Notes under the pieces: generated by a model | Database searches by the model: none | Told to the model about the DNA's origin: nothing | Seen by the model: the letters and a program-made list of their open reading frames with translations, nothing else | Shown: in pieces, positions 8,922 through 20,641 of the stretch | Layout: each line of letters opens with the position of its first letter | Numbering within the stretch: the stretch's first letter is position 1 | From: Microaerobacter geothermalis | Lineage (GTDB): Bacteria; Bacillota; Bacilli; DSM-22679 | DNA: 64,000 bases | Direction of reading: 5' to 3' | Assembly (NCBI RefSeq): GCF_021608135.1 | Contig: NZ_JAKIHL010000011.1 | Location: forward strand, 1-64,000 | Translations under genes and position numbers: made by a program

Positions 8922-9689
8922 TTGAGAAAACCGATTATTGCTGCCAACTGGAAAATGTATAAGACACACGATGAAGCGAAGGCCTTTCTTCAGGAAATTG
9001 ACGGGTTGGTTGCGGCCGACGGAGAAATAGACACGGTGCTTTGTGCTCCCTTTACTGCTTTGTGCACCTTATCAGAAATGGCAAAAGAACGGCCGGTATC
9101 CCTTGGAGCTCAAAATATGCATTGGGAAGATGAAGGAGCATTTACCGGTGAAATCAGCGGTCAAATGCTCTCTGCCCTGGGAATCCAATATGTCATTCTT
9201 GGCCATTCCGAGAGAAGACAAATGTTTGGTGAAATGGATGACATGGTGAATAAAAAGGTACTGGCTGCCTTCCGACATGGTCTTACCCCCATCGTCTGTG
9301 TGGGAGAAACTATTAAGCAGCGGGAACAAGGTGAAACCCAGAAAATCCTTAAGAAGCAAACGGAGCGGGCCATTGAAGGTTTATCCTCCGATCAGGTAAA
9401 GCAAATGGTCATTGCCTATGAACCGGTATGGGCCATCGGCACCGGAAAAACCTCCTCCCCTGAAGATGCCAATGACGATATTGGATTTATCCGGAGAGTG
9501 GTGGCTGACCAATATGACCAGGTGGTAGCCAATGAAGTAAGAATTCAATATGGCGGAAGTGTGAAACCGGAAAATATTGCCTCCTTCATGGCGCAGCCGG
9601 AAATTGACGGGGCATTGGTTGGAGGAGCTAGTCTAAAGCCGGAGTCATTTCTTCAGCTGTTGGAAAAAGCAATACAATATACCAAGTAA
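8922..9689 (+). CDS. tpiA: Triose-phosphate isomerase
   Basis: Interconverts dihydroxyacetone phosphate and glyceraldehyde 3-phosphate. 255 residues, a TIM barrel of normal length, starting with TTG at 8922 behind CGGAGGTG. AANWKMYK carries the substrate Lys, GHSERRQMFGE the catalytic His, AYEPVWAIGTGK the catalytic Glu, and YGGSVKPEN and GALVGGASL the phosphate loop. It follows pgk by 41 bp and precedes gpmI by 18 bp, so the genes are cotranscribed. Confidence 0.98.
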   Translation: MRKPIIAANWKMYKTHDEAKAFLQEIDGLVAADGEIDTVLCAPFTALCTLSEMAKERPVSLGAQNMHWEDEGAFTGEISGQMLSALGIQYVILGHSERRQMFGEMDDMVNKKVLAAFRHGLTPIVCVGETIKQREQGETQKILKKQTERAIEGLSSDQVKQMVIAYEPVWAIGTGKTSSPEDANDDIGFIRRVVADQYDQVVANEVRIQYGGSVKPENIASFMAQPEIDGALVGGASLKPESFLQLLEKAIQYTK

Positions 9690-9707
9690 CAATTGGAGGG
9701 GAAGAAG

Positions 9708-11249
9708 ATGAAACAAATCAAACCAGTGGCCCTGATCATCATGGACGGATTTGGCTTAAGGGAAGAACGGGATGGAAACGCCGTACTTCAGGCCAATAAA
9801 CCCAATTATGACCGGCTTTGGAATACGTATCCCCATACGACATTGGGGGCAAGCGGCTTATCTGTTGGACTGCCGGAAGGGCAAATGGGGAACTCTGAGG
9901 TGGGCCACCTGAATATTGGAGCAGGCCGTGTGGTCTATCAGGATTTGACACGGGTGAGTAAAGCGATCTCCTCCGGCGAATTTTTTCAGAATGAAACGTT
10001 TCTTGGAGCAATCAAACACGTAAAAGAGAGGAACAGCAAGCTGCATCTGTATGGCCTTCTTTCAGACGGAGGGGTACACAGCCATATCGATCATTTGTTT
10101 GCTTTATTGGAATTGGCCAAGCGAAACCATATTGAAAAAGTTTATGTCCATGCTTTTCTTGATGGCCGGGACGTAGCACCAGATAGTGCAGTCCAATACA
10201 TAGAGCAAACCCTGCAGAAAATGAATGAACTGGGAGTAGGCAAGCTGGCCACAGTGCAAGGACGATACTATGCCATGGATCGGGACCGCAGATGGGAAAG
10301 GACGGAGAAGGCTTATAAAGCCATGGTATACGGAGATGGTCCCAAATATCAGGATCCTGTTAAGGCAGTGAAAGAATCCTATGAAAAAAGCATCTTTGAT
10401 GAGTTTGTGATGCCGACGGTGATCGTGGATGATCATCAGAACCCCGTTGGACTGGTTGAATCCGGTGATGGGGTGATCTTTTATAACTTCAGGCCGGACC
10501 GGGCCATTCAACTTTCCCAGGCCTTTACGAATAAGGATTTTCGGGGATTTGACCGGGGGCCGAAAGCGCCGAATGATCTCTATTTTGTCTGTCTCACCCA
10601 TTTTAGCGAGTCGGTGGATGGATATGTTGCGTACAAGCCGACCAACCTGGACAATACTCTTGGCGAGGTATTAAGCCAGCAGGGATTAAAACAGCTGCGT
10701 ATTGCCGAAACGGAAAAGTATCCCCATGTGACCTTCTTCTTCAGCGGAGGCAGGGAACAGGAATTTGAAGGGGAAACAAGGATATTGATCGATTCTCCCA
10801 AAGTGGCTACCTATGATTTAAAACCGGAAATGAGCATCTATGAAGTAACGGATGCGGTGATAAAAGAAATTGAACAGGAACGGCATGACGTGATTATCTT
10901 AAATTTTGCCAATCCTGACATGGTAGGCCATTCTGGAAAAATGGAACCGACCATTCAAGCAGTGGAAGCTGTGGATAAGTGTTTGGGTAGAGTGGTAGAT
11001 GTTGTTCTTTCCAAGAACGGAGTGGCACTGATTACAGCAGACCATGGAAATGCAGAATGGATGAAGGATGAACAGGGAAATCCGATTACTTCCCACAGCA
11101 CAAATCCCGTTCCGTTTATCCTTACGAAGGAGAATGTTCAATTAAGGGAAGGCGGAGTATTAGCCGATCTGTCTCCCACCATTCTTCATTTGCTGCAGGT
11201 GGATCAGCCTGAAGAAATGACGGGAAAGTCATTAATCATTAAGGAATAA
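9708..11249 (+). CDS. gpmI: 2,3-bisphosphoglycerate-independent phosphoglycerate mutase
   Basis: Mn-dependent mutase of the alkaline-phosphatase superfamily, converting 3- to 2-phosphoglycerate; favoured by spore formers. I start it at ATG 9708 ([16 protein letters not shown]), 7 bp after TTGGAGGGG, giving 513 residues; a TTG at 9693 lies inside that ribosome site. Signatures: IMDGFGLRE (metal Asp), [14 protein letters not shown] with the phosphoserine Ser, [33 protein letters not shown], and the metal ligands in [12 protein letters not shown] and ADHGNAEWM. Third gene of the glycolytic operon. Confidence 0.98.
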   Translation: MKQIKPVALIIMDGFGLREERDGNAVLQANKPNYDRLWNTYPHTTLGASGLSVGLPEGQMGNSEVGHLNIGAGRVVYQDLTRVSKAISSGEFFQNETFLGAIKHVKERNSKLHLYGLLSDGGVHSHIDHLFALLELAKRNHIEKVYVHAFLDGRDVAPDSAVQYIEQTLQKMNELGVGKLATVQGRYYAMDRDRRWERTEKAYKAMVYGDGPKYQDPVKAVKESYEKSIFDEFVMPTVIVDDHQNPVGLVESGDGVIFYNFRPDRAIQLSQAFTNKDFRGFDRGPKAPNDLYFVCLTHFSESVDGYVAYKPTNLDNTLGEVLSQQGLKQLRIAETEKYPHVTFFFSGGREQEFEGETRILIDSPKVATYDLKPEMSIYEVTDAVIKEIEQERHDVIILNFANPDMVGHSGKMEPTIQAVEAVDKCLGRVVDVVLSKNGVALITADHGNAEWMKDEQGNPITSHSTNPVPFILTKENVQLREGGVLADLSPTILHLLQVDQPEEMTGKSLIIKE

Positions 11250-11282
11250 ATAACTGTAAAATATACGTAAACTTTTAAGTGA

Positions 11283-12587
<1,305 letters not shown>

Positions 12588-12596
12588 TTTTTTCTT

Positions 12597-12774
12597 GAGG
12601 AAACCCCGCCTGTAGGAATGGAGCTTCGTAAATTCTTTGCTCCGTCCAGAAAAAATTTGGGTTTCCTTTCTTGACTTGTCTTTGGAGAGACTTGAATTCA
12701 TTGTTCATCTATGGTACATTACTTGTGGTATCTTCGGAGTGTTTCGAGGACTCCCATTTCTAAAGGTGGGAGTC
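12597..12774 (-). repeat. Dispersed structured element, copy 2, between eno and secG
   Basis: The arms AGGAAACCC and GGGTTTCCT enclose about 55 bases, inside which GGAGC/GCTCC forms a second stem. On the minus strand it reads GACGGAGCAAAGAATTTAC, close to the GACGGAACTAAAGAATTTAC end of the copy at 28064. About 75 bp downstream is a perfect stem, GACTCCCA (12749-12756) / TGGGAGTC (12767-12774), resembling subterminal hairpins of IS200/IS605-type elements. No transposase is present. Confidence 0.5.
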
Positions 12775-12827
12775 AGAGTACCGTGGAACGAAATTTCTTT
12801 ATATTTCTGTCTCAGGAGGTGGAAGGG

Positions 12828-13061
12828 TTGGAAATCTTTTTAAAAATTGTACTGATCATTGTCTCTTTAGGATTGATCGCGGTTGTTCTGTTGCAATCGG
12901 GACGCAGCGCAGGGCTATCCGGAACCATTGCAGGTGGGGCAGAGCAACTAATGGGTAAGCAAAAAGCACGGGGAATTGATGCATTACTGTCAAAGCTGAC
13001 CACCATCCTGGCTGTTGCGTTTATGCTCTTTGCCATTGCTGTAGCTTTTGTGGTTGGTTAA
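12828..13061 (+). CDS. secG: Preprotein translocase subunit SecG
   Basis: Small membrane subunit of the SecYEG channel that stimulates protein export. With a TTG start at 12828, seven bases after AGGAGGT (12814-12820), the protein has 77 residues, the usual size; earlier in-frame starts would run through the repeat. Two hydrophobic segments (residues ~3-20 and ~55-75) flank the conserved [17 protein letters not shown] and [14 protein letters not shown] stretch. Located between eno and est-rnr as in many Bacillales. Confidence 0.95.
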   Translation: MEIFLKIVLIIVSLGLIAVVLLQSGRSAGLSGTIAGGAEQLMGKQKARGIDALLSKLTTILAVAFMLFAIAVAFVVG

Positions 13062-13085
13062 AATTTTCATATCTCATAAAACATT

Positions 13086-13118
13086 CAGCAAGTGAAAGGA
13101 CTTGCTGTTTTTGTTTTT
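13086..13118 (+). terminator. Terminator after secG
   Basis: Stem CAGCAAGT / ACTTGCTG (13086-13093 and 13100-13107) followed by a T-rich tract. Confidence 0.85.
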
Positions 13119-13199
13119 TGTTCATTTTTTTTTCTTCTGATCATTTGTTAAAATAAAAGGGATTCATTAAAATTTAAGGCCCAAGAAGGAGTGGAGAAA

Positions 13200-13901
13200 A
13201 TGGTTGGTTGTGTACTCATTCATGGATTTACCGGTAGCCCCTTTGAGTTAGAGCCTCTCTCCGCATTTCTTGAAAAAAAAGGAATTGCAATCTCTGTTCC
13301 TGTATTGGCCGGTCATGAAGGTTCAAAAGAATCGATGAGAGATGTCACATGGCAGGATTGGATTCGCTCGGCTGAAAAGGCGGTTAAAGAAATGACTGCT
13401 AAATGTGACACAGTTTATCTTATTGGCTTCTCCATGGGGGGGTTAATTGCTGCCCATTTATCAACCAAATATCCAGTGAAGAAGTTAGTGATGATGAGTG
13501 CTTGCGTTTTTTATGTGAATCCGCAACAGCTTTTTAAAGATGTTGCAGAGGTCATTAAGCAACATTTCAAGGAAGGGGGAAATCCGGAACATTTTAAAAG
13601 ATACATTGATAAGGTGTCTAAGACCCCTCTTCGATCTGTCGTTCATTTTCGTCGCCTGGTAAAAATATTAAAACAGGATCTGCCGAAAGTAACGGTTCCT
13701 ACCTTAATCCTTCAGGGAGAATGCGATGACCTGGTTGAACCCAGAAGTGCCCAATATATATATGATACCATTCAATCGGAGATAAAAGAAATCTATTTCC
13801 TCCCTCAGTCCAGACATATCATCTGCCATGATTGTGAGAAGGAAGAAGTGATTAGAAGAGTTGATCAGTTTTTATTTCCGTTTACGAGAGTTGATCAGTG
13901 A
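13200..13901 (+). CDS. est: Carboxylesterase, alpha/beta hydrolase (Est30 type)
   Basis: Cytoplasmic serine hydrolase acting on short- to medium-chain carboxyl esters, of the Geobacillus Est30/B. subtilis YvaK family. I start at ATG 13200 (MVGCVLIHGFTG), with AAGGAG eight bases upstream, giving 233 residues; the GTG at 13191 overlaps that site. The oxyanion-hole region is HGFTGSPFE, the nucleophile Ser is in GFSMGG, the acid is in QGECDDLVEP and the His in QSRHIICHD. It lies between secG and rnr, the conserved place for this gene in Bacillales. Confidence 0.95.
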   Translation: MVGCVLIHGFTGSPFELEPLSAFLEKKGIAISVPVLAGHEGSKESMRDVTWQDWIRSAEKAVKEMTAKCDTVYLIGFSMGGLIAAHLSTKYPVKKLVMMSACVFYVNPQQLFKDVAEVIKQHFKEGGNPEHFKRYIDKVSKTPLRSVVHFRRLVKILKQDLPKVTVPTLILQGECDDLVEPRSAQYIYDTIQSEIKEIYFLPQSRHIICHDCEKEEVIRRVDQFLFPFTRVDQ

Positions 13902-13985
13902 CTATACTAGGGATAACGGGTTGAACCTAAATACTGGTGGACGTGATGAATCGTTCGTTCCACATTATAGTTCGGAGGAAAAGTG

Positions 13986-16259
13986 ATGAATGGAGAAAAG
14001 ATTTTAGAGTATATGAAGGGCAAGGCATATCGTCCCATGACGATACAAGAACTGGAAGAGGTATTTGAGATAAAGCAGGCATCGGACTTAAAGGAATTTG
14101 TAAAACTGTTAAATCTTCTGGAACAGAATGGAGAGATCGTTCGGACAAGAACGAATCGATATGGTGTTCCCGAAAGGATGAATTTATTAAAGGGACAATT
14201 ACAAGGCCACAGCAAGGGCTTCGGTTTCGTAATACCTGATGAACCGGGTTTGGACGATGTGTATATTCATGCCAACGACATGAATGGAGCAATGCACGGA
14301 GATTTGGTCCTTTGCCGAATTAACAGAAGGGTGGCAGAACGAAGACAGGAAGGGGAAATCATACGGGTCCTGAAGAGAAATAATGAATTAGTGGTTGGAA
14401 CGTTTCAAGATAACAAACACTATGGATTCGTCATACCCGATGAAAAAAGGTTGAATCGGGATATTTTTATTCCAAAGGAAGCAACGGCTGGAGCAGTTGA
14501 TGGTCATAAAGTAGTGGTTAGGATAACCCAGTATCCTGAAAAAAGGAAAGGGATTGAAGGGGAGATTATTGAAATTCTGGGTCATAAAAATGATCCGGGA
14601 GTAGATATTTTGTCCATTATCCGAAAATATCAGCTACCTGAAAAATTCCCGGAAGAAGTAATGGCTGAAGCGGAGTCCATTCCTGATACCATTAGAGAAT
14701 CTGATTTGCAGGGGAGAAGGGATCTTCGCAATCGGCGGATGGTCACCATTGACGGGGCAGACGCAAAGGATTTGGATGATGCCGTGTCTTTGGAGAAACT
14801 GCCGAATGGAAATTACCTCTTGGGTGTACATATTGCCGATGTTAGTTATTATGTAAAGGAAGGTTCGCCCCTGGACAAGGAGGCTTTTTTAAGGGGGACA
14901 AGCGTATATTTGGTGGATAGGGTAATCCCGATGCTCCCTCATCGGTTATCCAATGGAATCTGCAGTCTCAATCCGAAAGTGGACAGGTTAACCCTTACCT
15001 GTGACATGGAATTTAATGAACATACGAAACTGGTCCGGCATGAGATCTATCCCAGCGTAATCCGAACCAATGAGAGAATGACCTATTCCGATGTTCGCAA
15101 GATTTTGATAGATAAGGATCCGTATTTGATGGACAGGTATGCCGACTTAGTAGACATGTTTCAGGAAATGGAGAACTTGGCCCTTCAATTGAGAAAAAAA
15201 AGAATGGATCGGGGAGCCATCGATTTTGATTTTAACGAAGCAAAAATTGAAGTGAATGAGGAAGGGAAACCTACCCATGTTGGCCTTAGAGAGCGATCCA
15301 TTGCAGAAAAAATCATAGAAGAATTTATGCTGGTCGCAAATGAAACCGTTGCAGAACATTTCTACTGGATGAAGATCCCATTTATTTACCGAATACATGA
15401 AGAACCCGCCGCTGACAAAATTCAAAGTTTCTTGGAGTTTATCACCAATTTCGGTTATGTGGTAAGAGGAACGGCCAATCGGATTCATCCCCGCTCACTG
15501 CAGCAACTTCTCGAGGAAATAAAAGGAAAGCCGGAGGAAGTGGTAATCAGCACAGTGATGTTAAGGTCGATGAAACAGGCAAGATATGAAGCGGAAAGTT
15601 TGGGCCACTTTGGTTTATCTGCCGAGTTTTATACCCACTTTACCTCTCCTATCCGCCGGTATCCTGATCTTATCGTACACCGTTTGATTCGGGAGTGGGT
15701 GAATCAGGGAGGTTTTTCATCAGATCGGATATCTTATTGGCAAGAAAAGTTGCCGCTGATCGCCAAGCAATCCTCCGATCGGGAACGAATCGCTGTTGAT
15801 GCGGAAAGAGAAACCGATGATCTAAAGAAAGCGGAATACATGGTTGAGAAAATTGGTGAGGAATTTGAAGGAATTATCAGCAGTGTTACCTCATTTGGCA
15901 TGTTTGTTGAACTGCCCAATACCATTGAGGGGATGGTCCACGTCAGTTATTTAACGGATGACTATTATCATTTTAATGAGAAGCAATATGCCTTAATTGG
16001 AGAAAGATCAGGGCAAATTTACCGTATTGGAGATCAGGTGACGGTTCGAGTAGCTGATGTTAATGTGGAAGAAAGAACGATAGACTTTGAATTAGTTGGA
16101 ACCAGGAAGAGGTCTGGTAAAATGGGGAAAAAACAGCCCAAAATCATTAAACCGGAAAAGAAGGCTGCAAGGGAGAAGATTGGTTTAAAAAAGCAGGCTG
16201 GTTTAAGGGAGAAAAAAACGAAGGGAAAGGGAAAAAAGGGTAAAGGAGTAAGGAAATAA
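13986..16259 (+). CDS. rnr: Ribonuclease R
   Basis: Processive 3'-5' exoribonuclease that degrades structured RNA and, with tmRNA, faulty messages. 757 residues from ATG 13986 (six bases after GGAGGA). Order: helix-turn-helix-like N-terminus (~1-60), two cold-shock domains ([13 protein letters not shown] and [13 protein letters not shown]), the RNB catalytic domain (~245-570, metal-binding Asp cluster in [29 protein letters not shown]), an S1 domain ([20 protein letters not shown]), and a very Lys-rich tail. Nearby smpB and ssrA are its trans-translation partners, though here the copper genes and a kinase are inserted between. Confidence 0.97.
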   Translation: MNGEKILEYMKGKAYRPMTIQELEEVFEIKQASDLKEFVKLLNLLEQNGEIVRTRTNRYGVPERMNLLKGQLQGHSKGFGFVIPDEPGLDDVYIHANDMNGAMHGDLVLCRINRRVAERRQEGEIIRVLKRNNELVVGTFQDNKHYGFVIPDEKRLNRDIFIPKEATAGAVDGHKVVVRITQYPEKRKGIEGEIIEILGHKNDPGVDILSIIRKYQLPEKFPEEVMAEAESIPDTIRESDLQGRRDLRNRRMVTIDGADAKDLDDAVSLEKLPNGNYLLGVHIADVSYYVKEGSPLDKEAFLRGTSVYLVDRVIPMLPHRLSNGICSLNPKVDRLTLTCDMEFNEHTKLVRHEIYPSVIRTNERMTYSDVRKILIDKDPYLMDRYADLVDMFQEMENLALQLRKKRMDRGAIDFDFNEAKIEVNEEGKPTHVGLRERSIAEKIIEEFMLVANETVAEHFYWMKIPFIYRIHEEPAADKIQSFLEFITNFGYVVRGTANRIHPRSLQQLLEEIKGKPEEVVISTVMLRSMKQARYEAESLGHFGLSAEFYTHFTSPIRRYPDLIVHRLIREWVNQGGFSSDRISYWQEKLPLIAKQSSDRERIAVDAERETDDLKKAEYMVEKIGEEFEGIISSVTSFGMFVELPNTIEGMVHVSYLTDDYYHFNEKQYALIGERSGQIYRIGDQVTVRVADVNVEERTIDFELVGTRKRSGKMGKKQPKIIKPEKKAAREKIGLKKQAGLREKKTKGKGKKGKGVRK

Positions 16260-16323
16260 GCCAAAAGAAAAAAAGGGGAATAAAGAAAGGTTTATGAAGA
16301 ATGGAAAAAACCTATTTAAAAAA

Positions 16324-16356
16324 GAAAAGGGAGGAACGAAATGTTCTTCCCTTTTC
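16324..16356. terminator. Bidirectional terminator between rnr and copZ
   Basis: The arms GAAAAGGGA and TCCCTTTTC, extended by GAAC/GTTC around the loop, give a stem with A-rich and T-rich flanks in both directions. It can serve rnr (plus) and copZ (minus), which converge here. Confidence 0.85.
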
Positions 16357-16371
16357 AAATATCTGATTCAT

Positions 16372-16602
16372 TTAGGCAACTTCGTAACCGGCTTCTTCAA
16401 TAGCTGCCTTCATGGCATCGACCGTTACTTTGCCGCTGTCATAGGAGACATCTACTTTTTTAGCTCCGAGGTCAACGGTAGCAGACTTTACTCCATCTAA
16501 TTCTCTTAGAGCTTTCTCTACACTGCTTTTACAGTGTCCGCATGTCATTCCCTCTACGGTTAATGTTATTTTTGTTTCATTGTTGCTACTGCAGCATCCC
16601 AT
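16372..16602 (-). CDS. copZ: Copper chaperone CopZ
   Basis: A 76-residue cytoplasmic HMA-domain metallochaperone that carries Cu(I) to the CopA pump. The metal-binding loop is GMTCGHCKSSVEKAL near residue 20. Unusually, the protein opens with an extra MGCCSS cysteine pair, which could bind a second metal ion. It lies 28 bp downstream of copA on the same strand, so both are expected to be copper-induced together. Confidence 0.95.
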   Translation of the reverse strand: MGCCSSNNETKITLTVEGMTCGHCKSSVEKALRELDGVKSATVDLGAKKVDVSYDSGKVTVDAMKAAIEEAGYEVA

Positions 16603-16630
16603 GATAAACTCCTCCTTAAGATAATTGTTT

Positions 16631-19075
16631 TTATTTAAACCCTTTCATGGGGTTAAAGCGTTTTAATAACGTTGAGTTGGTTACAACGGATACCGAACTG
16701 AAAGCCATTGCAGCTCCGGCAATTACGGGGCTTAAGAAACCTAAGGCAGCAATGGGTATACCCAATGTATTATAAATGAGCGCCCAGAACAGGTTTTGTT
16801 TTGCTTTTCTCATAGTTTGACGGCTCAAGCGAATGGCTGCTACAATGCCTCGTAAATCTCCCCGCATGAGCGTGATATCGGCTGCCTCCATGGCAACATC
16901 GGTACCTGTGCCAATGGCAATTCCGATATCGGCAGTAGCCAGGGCAGGAGCATCATTGATTCCGTCGCCAACCATAGCTACTACGTAGCCTTCATTTTTC
17001 AACTTTTCAACATTGGAAGCTTTGTCCTCAGGAAGAACTTCGGCTAAGACATCCTCCGGCTTAAGTCCTACCTGGCGGGCAATGGCATGGGCTGTTCTGA
17101 CATTATCACCGGTAATCATCATTACCCTCAGTCCCATTTTTTGCAGGGATGCGATAGCCACGGCTGAAGTGTCTTTTACGGTATCAGCAACAGCTACCAG
17201 ACCGATCAATTGATGATTTATAGCAATTAGCATTGCCGTTTTTCCGTCATTCTCCAGTTTTTCCATATCCTTTTCATATTCGGCATAAGAGATATTCTTT
17301 TCTTTCATTAATTTTCTGGTTCCGACGTAGATATGGTTTCCTTCTACCGTAGCTTCAATTCCATGTCCAGGAATCGCGTGAAAGGATTCCGGATCCACCA
17401 ATTGGCATCCCCTGGCTTTTGCACCTGCCACAATAGCTTCAGCCAATGGATGTTCGGAATTTTTTTCGGCAGAAGCGGTAATTCTCAGCAATTCTTCTTC
17501 GTTCCATTCGTTGGATAGAGAAATGATATCCGTCAGTTCAGGTTCTCCTTTGGTGATTGTTCCGGTTTTGTCCAGAACGATTACCTGAGTTTTGTAAGCA
17601 TTTTCTAGGTGCTCTCCGCCTTTAATTAGGATTCCGTTTTCCGCCCCTTTACCTGTACCCACCATGACCGCCGTTGGGGTAGCCAAACCTAAGGCACATG
17701 GGCAGGCAATAACCAGAACGGCCGTTGCGTAAAGAAGGGAATTGGTCAAATCGCCGGTAACCAAATACCAGATCGTAAAGGTAAGGGCAGCAATCAACAC
17801 AACCGCTGGTACAAAGATGGATGAAATCTTGTCTGCCATTCTTTGGATCGGAGCTTTTGATCCTTGGGCATCTTCTACAATTTTAATGATTTGAGCAAGG
17901 GCGGTATCTTTTCCTACCTTTGTTGCCCGGAATTTAAAGGTACCATGCTTGTTGATGGTAGCTCCAATCACTTCATCTCCAACTTTCTTTTCAACAGGAA
18001 TGCTTTCTCCTGTGAGCATGGATTCATCCAAACTGGAAGAACCCTCCACGATGATTCCATCAACCGGAACTTTTTCTCCGGGACGAACAACAATAATGTC
18101 ATCCACGATCACGTCTTCGATGGCAATATCCATTTCTTCACCATTGCGAATGACACGGGCCGTTTTTGCTTGCAGCCCCATCAATTTTTTGATGGCTTCA
18201 GAAGTACGACCCTTGGCAACCGCTTCAAGGAGCTTACCTAAAATAATCAAGGTGATGATGACGGCTCCGGTTTCATAATAAACCGCCGTTTCCCCGATGA
18301 CATCTCCCCAGAATGTGGCAAGGACACTATAAATATAAGCGGCTGAGGTTCCCATGGCAATCAGTACGGACATATTGGCGGACTTGTTTTTCAAGTTATG
18401 GTAAGAATCGACATAAAACTGCCATCCGGCATAGAATTGAATGGGTGTTGCCAAGGCTAGCTGAAAATATTTGTTAAAGAATATCGCCGGAAGGTTCCAC
18501 TTGAAAATCTCTGCAAACATGTAAAGAACAAGAGGCACAGAGAGGATAGCAGAAAAGATAAACAGTTTCTTTTGCTTTGCAATTTCCCGTTCTCTGGCTT
18601 CCTTTTCCGCATCGGCCGAGCCTTCTTCGTCAGCAGAGAAAGCCTCGTACCCTAATTTTTCAACGGCCTGCTTCATTTCGGCAACACTAATAACACTTTC
18701 GTTATATTCCACCATCGCCATTTCCATTCCAAAGTTAACGGTAGCTGCTGAAACGCCGTTTAGACTGTTTAGTTTCTTTTCAATCTTTTGTGCACAATTG
18801 GCACAGGTCATCCCGACCAATTTTAACTTTACCCTGGATTTCGGCACCGAATAGCCCAATTTCTCAATTTTTTCTTCAAATTGAGCAGGACCCACTTCAT
18901 CGGGGTTATATATCACCGTAGCTTTTTCCACGGCAAAGTTGACGTTGGCATCTGAGACACCGGGAAGCTTCTTTAAATTTTTTTCAATCTTTAAAGCACA
19001 GTTGGCACAGGTCATCCCATGAATTTTCAGGGATATCTGTCTGGATGCATTTGCATCTAGTTTGGGTGCTCCCAT
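16631..19075 (-). CDS. copA: Copper-exporting P1B-type ATPase CopA
   Basis: Membrane Cu(I) efflux ATPase. About 814 residues from ATG 19075; an ATG at 19081 lies only three bases from the AGGAGG and is less likely. Two N-terminal HMA domains each carry GMTCANC; eight membrane helices follow, with the transport site CPC in [15 protein letters not shown], the A-domain [10 protein letters not shown], the phosphorylated Asp in [13 protein letters not shown], the P1B signature SEHPLAEA, and the hinge [13 protein letters not shown]. The C-terminal membrane part has the expected [10 protein letters not shown] end. First gene of copA-copZ; no csoR is adjacent. Confidence 0.97.
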   Translation of the reverse strand: MGAPKLDANASRQISLKIHGMTCANCALKIEKNLKKLPGVSDANVNFAVEKATVIYNPDEVGPAQFEEKIEKLGYSVPKSRVKLKLVGMTCANCAQKIEKKLNSLNGVSAATVNFGMEMAMVEYNESVISVAEMKQAVEKLGYEAFSADEEGSADAEKEAREREIAKQKKLFIFSAILSVPLVLYMFAEIFKWNLPAIFFNKYFQLALATPIQFYAGWQFYVDSYHNLKNKSANMSVLIAMGTSAAYIYSVLATFWGDVIGETAVYYETGAVIITLIILGKLLEAVAKGRTSEAIKKLMGLQAKTARVIRNGEEMDIAIEDVIVDDIIVVRPGEKVPVDGIIVEGSSSLDESMLTGESIPVEKKVGDEVIGATINKHGTFKFRATKVGKDTALAQIIKIVEDAQGSKAPIQRMADKISSIFVPAVVLIAALTFTIWYLVTGDLTNSLLYATAVLVIACPCALGLATPTAVMVGTGKGAENGILIKGGEHLENAYKTQVIVLDKTGTITKGEPELTDIISLSNEWNEEELLRITASAEKNSEHPLAEAIVAGAKARGCQLVDPESFHAIPGHGIEATVEGNHIYVGTRKLMKEKNISYAEYEKDMEKLENDGKTAMLIAINHQLIGLVAVADTVKDTSAVAIASLQKMGLRVMMITGDNVRTAHAIARQVGLKPEDVLAEVLPEDKASNVEKLKNEGYVVAMVGDGINDAPALATADIGIAIGTGTDVAMEAADITLMRGDLRGIVAAIRLSRQTMRKAKQNLFWALIYNTLGIPIAALGFLSPVIAGAAMAFSSVSVVTNSTLLKRFNPMKGFK

Positions 19076-19107
19076 AAACATGCTCCTCCTTTCAGATTAC
19101 AAGAATC

Positions 19108-19137
19108 ATTATACAATACCTATGTAGGGTATTGCAA
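19108..19137 (-). promoter_or_regulatory. copA promoter with CsoR-like operator in the spacer
   Basis: On the minus strand TTGCAA, 18-bp spacer, TATAAT (-10 at 19113-19108). The spacer is occupied by the palindrome AATACCTATGTAGGGTATT (19115-19133), whose minus-strand reading TACCCTACATAGGTA resembles the B. subtilis CsoR box. A long spacer with a central dyad would also suit a MerR-type activator. Confidence 0.65.
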
Positions 19138-19204
19138 ATATTTTTTTAAAAATATGTTTTATACAAGATTTATTATAACATCATATCTCAATTATGTTAA
19201 TATA

Positions 19205-19221
19205 ATACCTGGTAATGGTAT
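19205..19221 (-). promoter_or_regulatory. Second CsoR-like palindrome upstream of copA
   Basis: ATACCTGGTAATGGTAT repeats the ATACC-N7-GGTAT layout of the promoter operator, about 90 bp further upstream. Confidence 0.4.
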
Positions 19222-19280
19222 ATATATATCTGTTGTAACAAGGAAAGTTGGGGAGTGTGTTAAATTGGGTATGAAAAGAA

Positions 19281-19303
19281 AAAGGCCGCTTATGCGGCTT
19301 TAC
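19281..19303 (-). terminator. Terminator after the histidine kinase gene
   Basis: On the minus strand the stem GCCGC / GCGGC is followed by CCTTTTT. It lies 25-45 bp beyond the kinase stop. Confidence 0.75.
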
Positions 19304-19327
19304 GAGTAGTTTATGGTTTCATTGGGT

Positions 19328-20437
19328 TCAAATTGGAAGTGTAATCAGAAAGGACGTCCTTTGTTCGTTGGAGTGGCAGACAAGATTTCCGTTGTGCTTT
19401 TCTATGATATTTCGGCTGGTAGAAAGTCCAATGCCGAATCCATCTTTTTTTGTGGAAAAGAACGGGTCAAATATTTTTCCTATATTTTCTTCAGGGATGG
19501 TTGGTCCGTTATTTTCAAAAGAAAAAATGTAGTGGTTACGACTTTTTTTTACATGAAGATGTATTTTTCTTTTTTCTTGATCTGAAAAGGTTACCGCATC
19601 AATTCCATTGCTGAAGAGATTTAAAAAAACTTGTTTCATATTTTCTTTTTGGCAATACAGCTTTTCGTCTTCTTCCAGATCTATTTTTATGGTAAAAATA
19701 ATTTTCTCATCCAGGCAGCGAGGTTCTACAAAGCGGCTGACCTCTGTTACAAGTTGGCGAATGGAATGATAATTCCATCTTTCTTCCAACAACTTCTTTT
19801 TGGAAAAACTCAGAAATTGATTGATTTGGCGGTAAAGATATGAGTATTCTTCAAGAATGACTTGAATATAACGTTGGACTGCAGTGTTTTCTTTTGTCTC
19901 TTTGCGAATCAGTTTTAGAAATCCCTCCATGGCAAAGAGGGGATTACGCAGCTCATGGGCCATGCTTGCTGCCATTTTTCCTAAAACTGAATATTGTTCT
20001 ACATGAAGTTCTTTGACTCTCGCTTTATATAATGACAGAAGATTCGCTTCCTCTCTTGAGTATTCCTCTATGGAAAGATGAAATAACTGATCCAACAAGC
20101 CTTTAAGGGGTTTTTTATAGCATTGGTCTGTACCCATGAGCAGGTGTTGGTTCATCAGCTTCATGTGCGTGAAGAACATGATGAGTGGGAGATGATTTTT
20201 TAAATAAAACCTGGCTGTTTGGTTTGCCCAACTTCTCATATAAGTTGAAGATTCAGTTTCATCAGGTTCTTCCATACGACTAAGGACCATCAAAAGAATG
20301 GAGATGATCTCTTTTGTTTGATTTTTCAACTCATCCTCAAGTGAATTTGCTACGGGATATTGATTTTGCAAATCTTCAAACCAGCTGTTAATCAATTCAT
20401 CTTGCCCTGTGTTTAAGGCAACTGGTAAATCTTCCAT
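19328..20437 (-). CDS. Orphan cytoplasmic sensor histidine kinase
   Basis: A 369-residue kinase without membrane segments. Residues ~1-140 form a helical sensory region I do not recognise (somewhat like RsbR-type N-terminal domains). A HisKA dimerisation helix has the phospho-accepting His in SMAHELRNPLFAMEGF (~residue 165), and the ATP-binding domain shows NLFSNGIDAV (N box), FENNGPTIPEE (G1), IFDPFFSTKKDGFGIGLS (F and G2). No response-regulator gene is adjacent, as with the Spo0A phosphorelay kinases of spore formers. It lies upstream of copA on the same strand but a terminator separates them. Kinase call sure; signal and partner unknown. Confidence 0.88.
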   Translation of the reverse strand: MEDLPVALNTGQDELINSWFEDLQNQYPVANSLEDELKNQTKEIISILLMVLSRMEEPDETESSTYMRSWANQTARFYLKNHLPLIMFFTHMKLMNQHLLMGTDQCYKKPLKGLLDQLFHLSIEEYSREEANLLSLYKARVKELHVEQYSVLGKMAASMAHELRNPLFAMEGFLKLIRKETKENTAVQRYIQVILEEYSYLYRQINQFLSFSKKKLLEERWNYHSIRQLVTEVSRFVEPRCLDEKIIFTIKIDLEEDEKLYCQKENMKQVFLNLFSNGIDAVTFSDQEKRKIHLHVKKSRNHYIFSFENNGPTIPEENIGKIFDPFFSTKKDGFGIGLSTSRNIIEKHNGNLVCHSNEQRTSFLITLPI

Positions 20438-20581
20438 ACAAAAACCCTTCCTCTATAAATTTCCTTCTCTTCTATTCTCTTCAACACAGGACATTCCTGC
20501 TTGTATATTCAAAAAAAAATAAAAAATAATTATTAAAGTTAGTTTTATGTAAAAGTTATCTGAGAGCGATTGAGAATTAAT

Positions 20582-20610
20582 TTGACGAATTTGAATAAAA
20601 TTGGTATTCT
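20582..20610 (+). promoter_or_regulatory. smpB promoter
   Basis: TTGACG, 17-bp spacer, TATTCT, ending 31 bp before the smpB start. Confidence 0.65.
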
Positions 20611-20641
20611 ATGGTGTACATGATTTGATGGAGTGATTGGT

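Noticed and set aside
12711-12827. N-terminal extension of SecG to 116 residues
   Set aside because: The extra 39 codons cross the repeat hairpin. TTG 12828 gives the normal length and has an AGGAGGT at the right distance.
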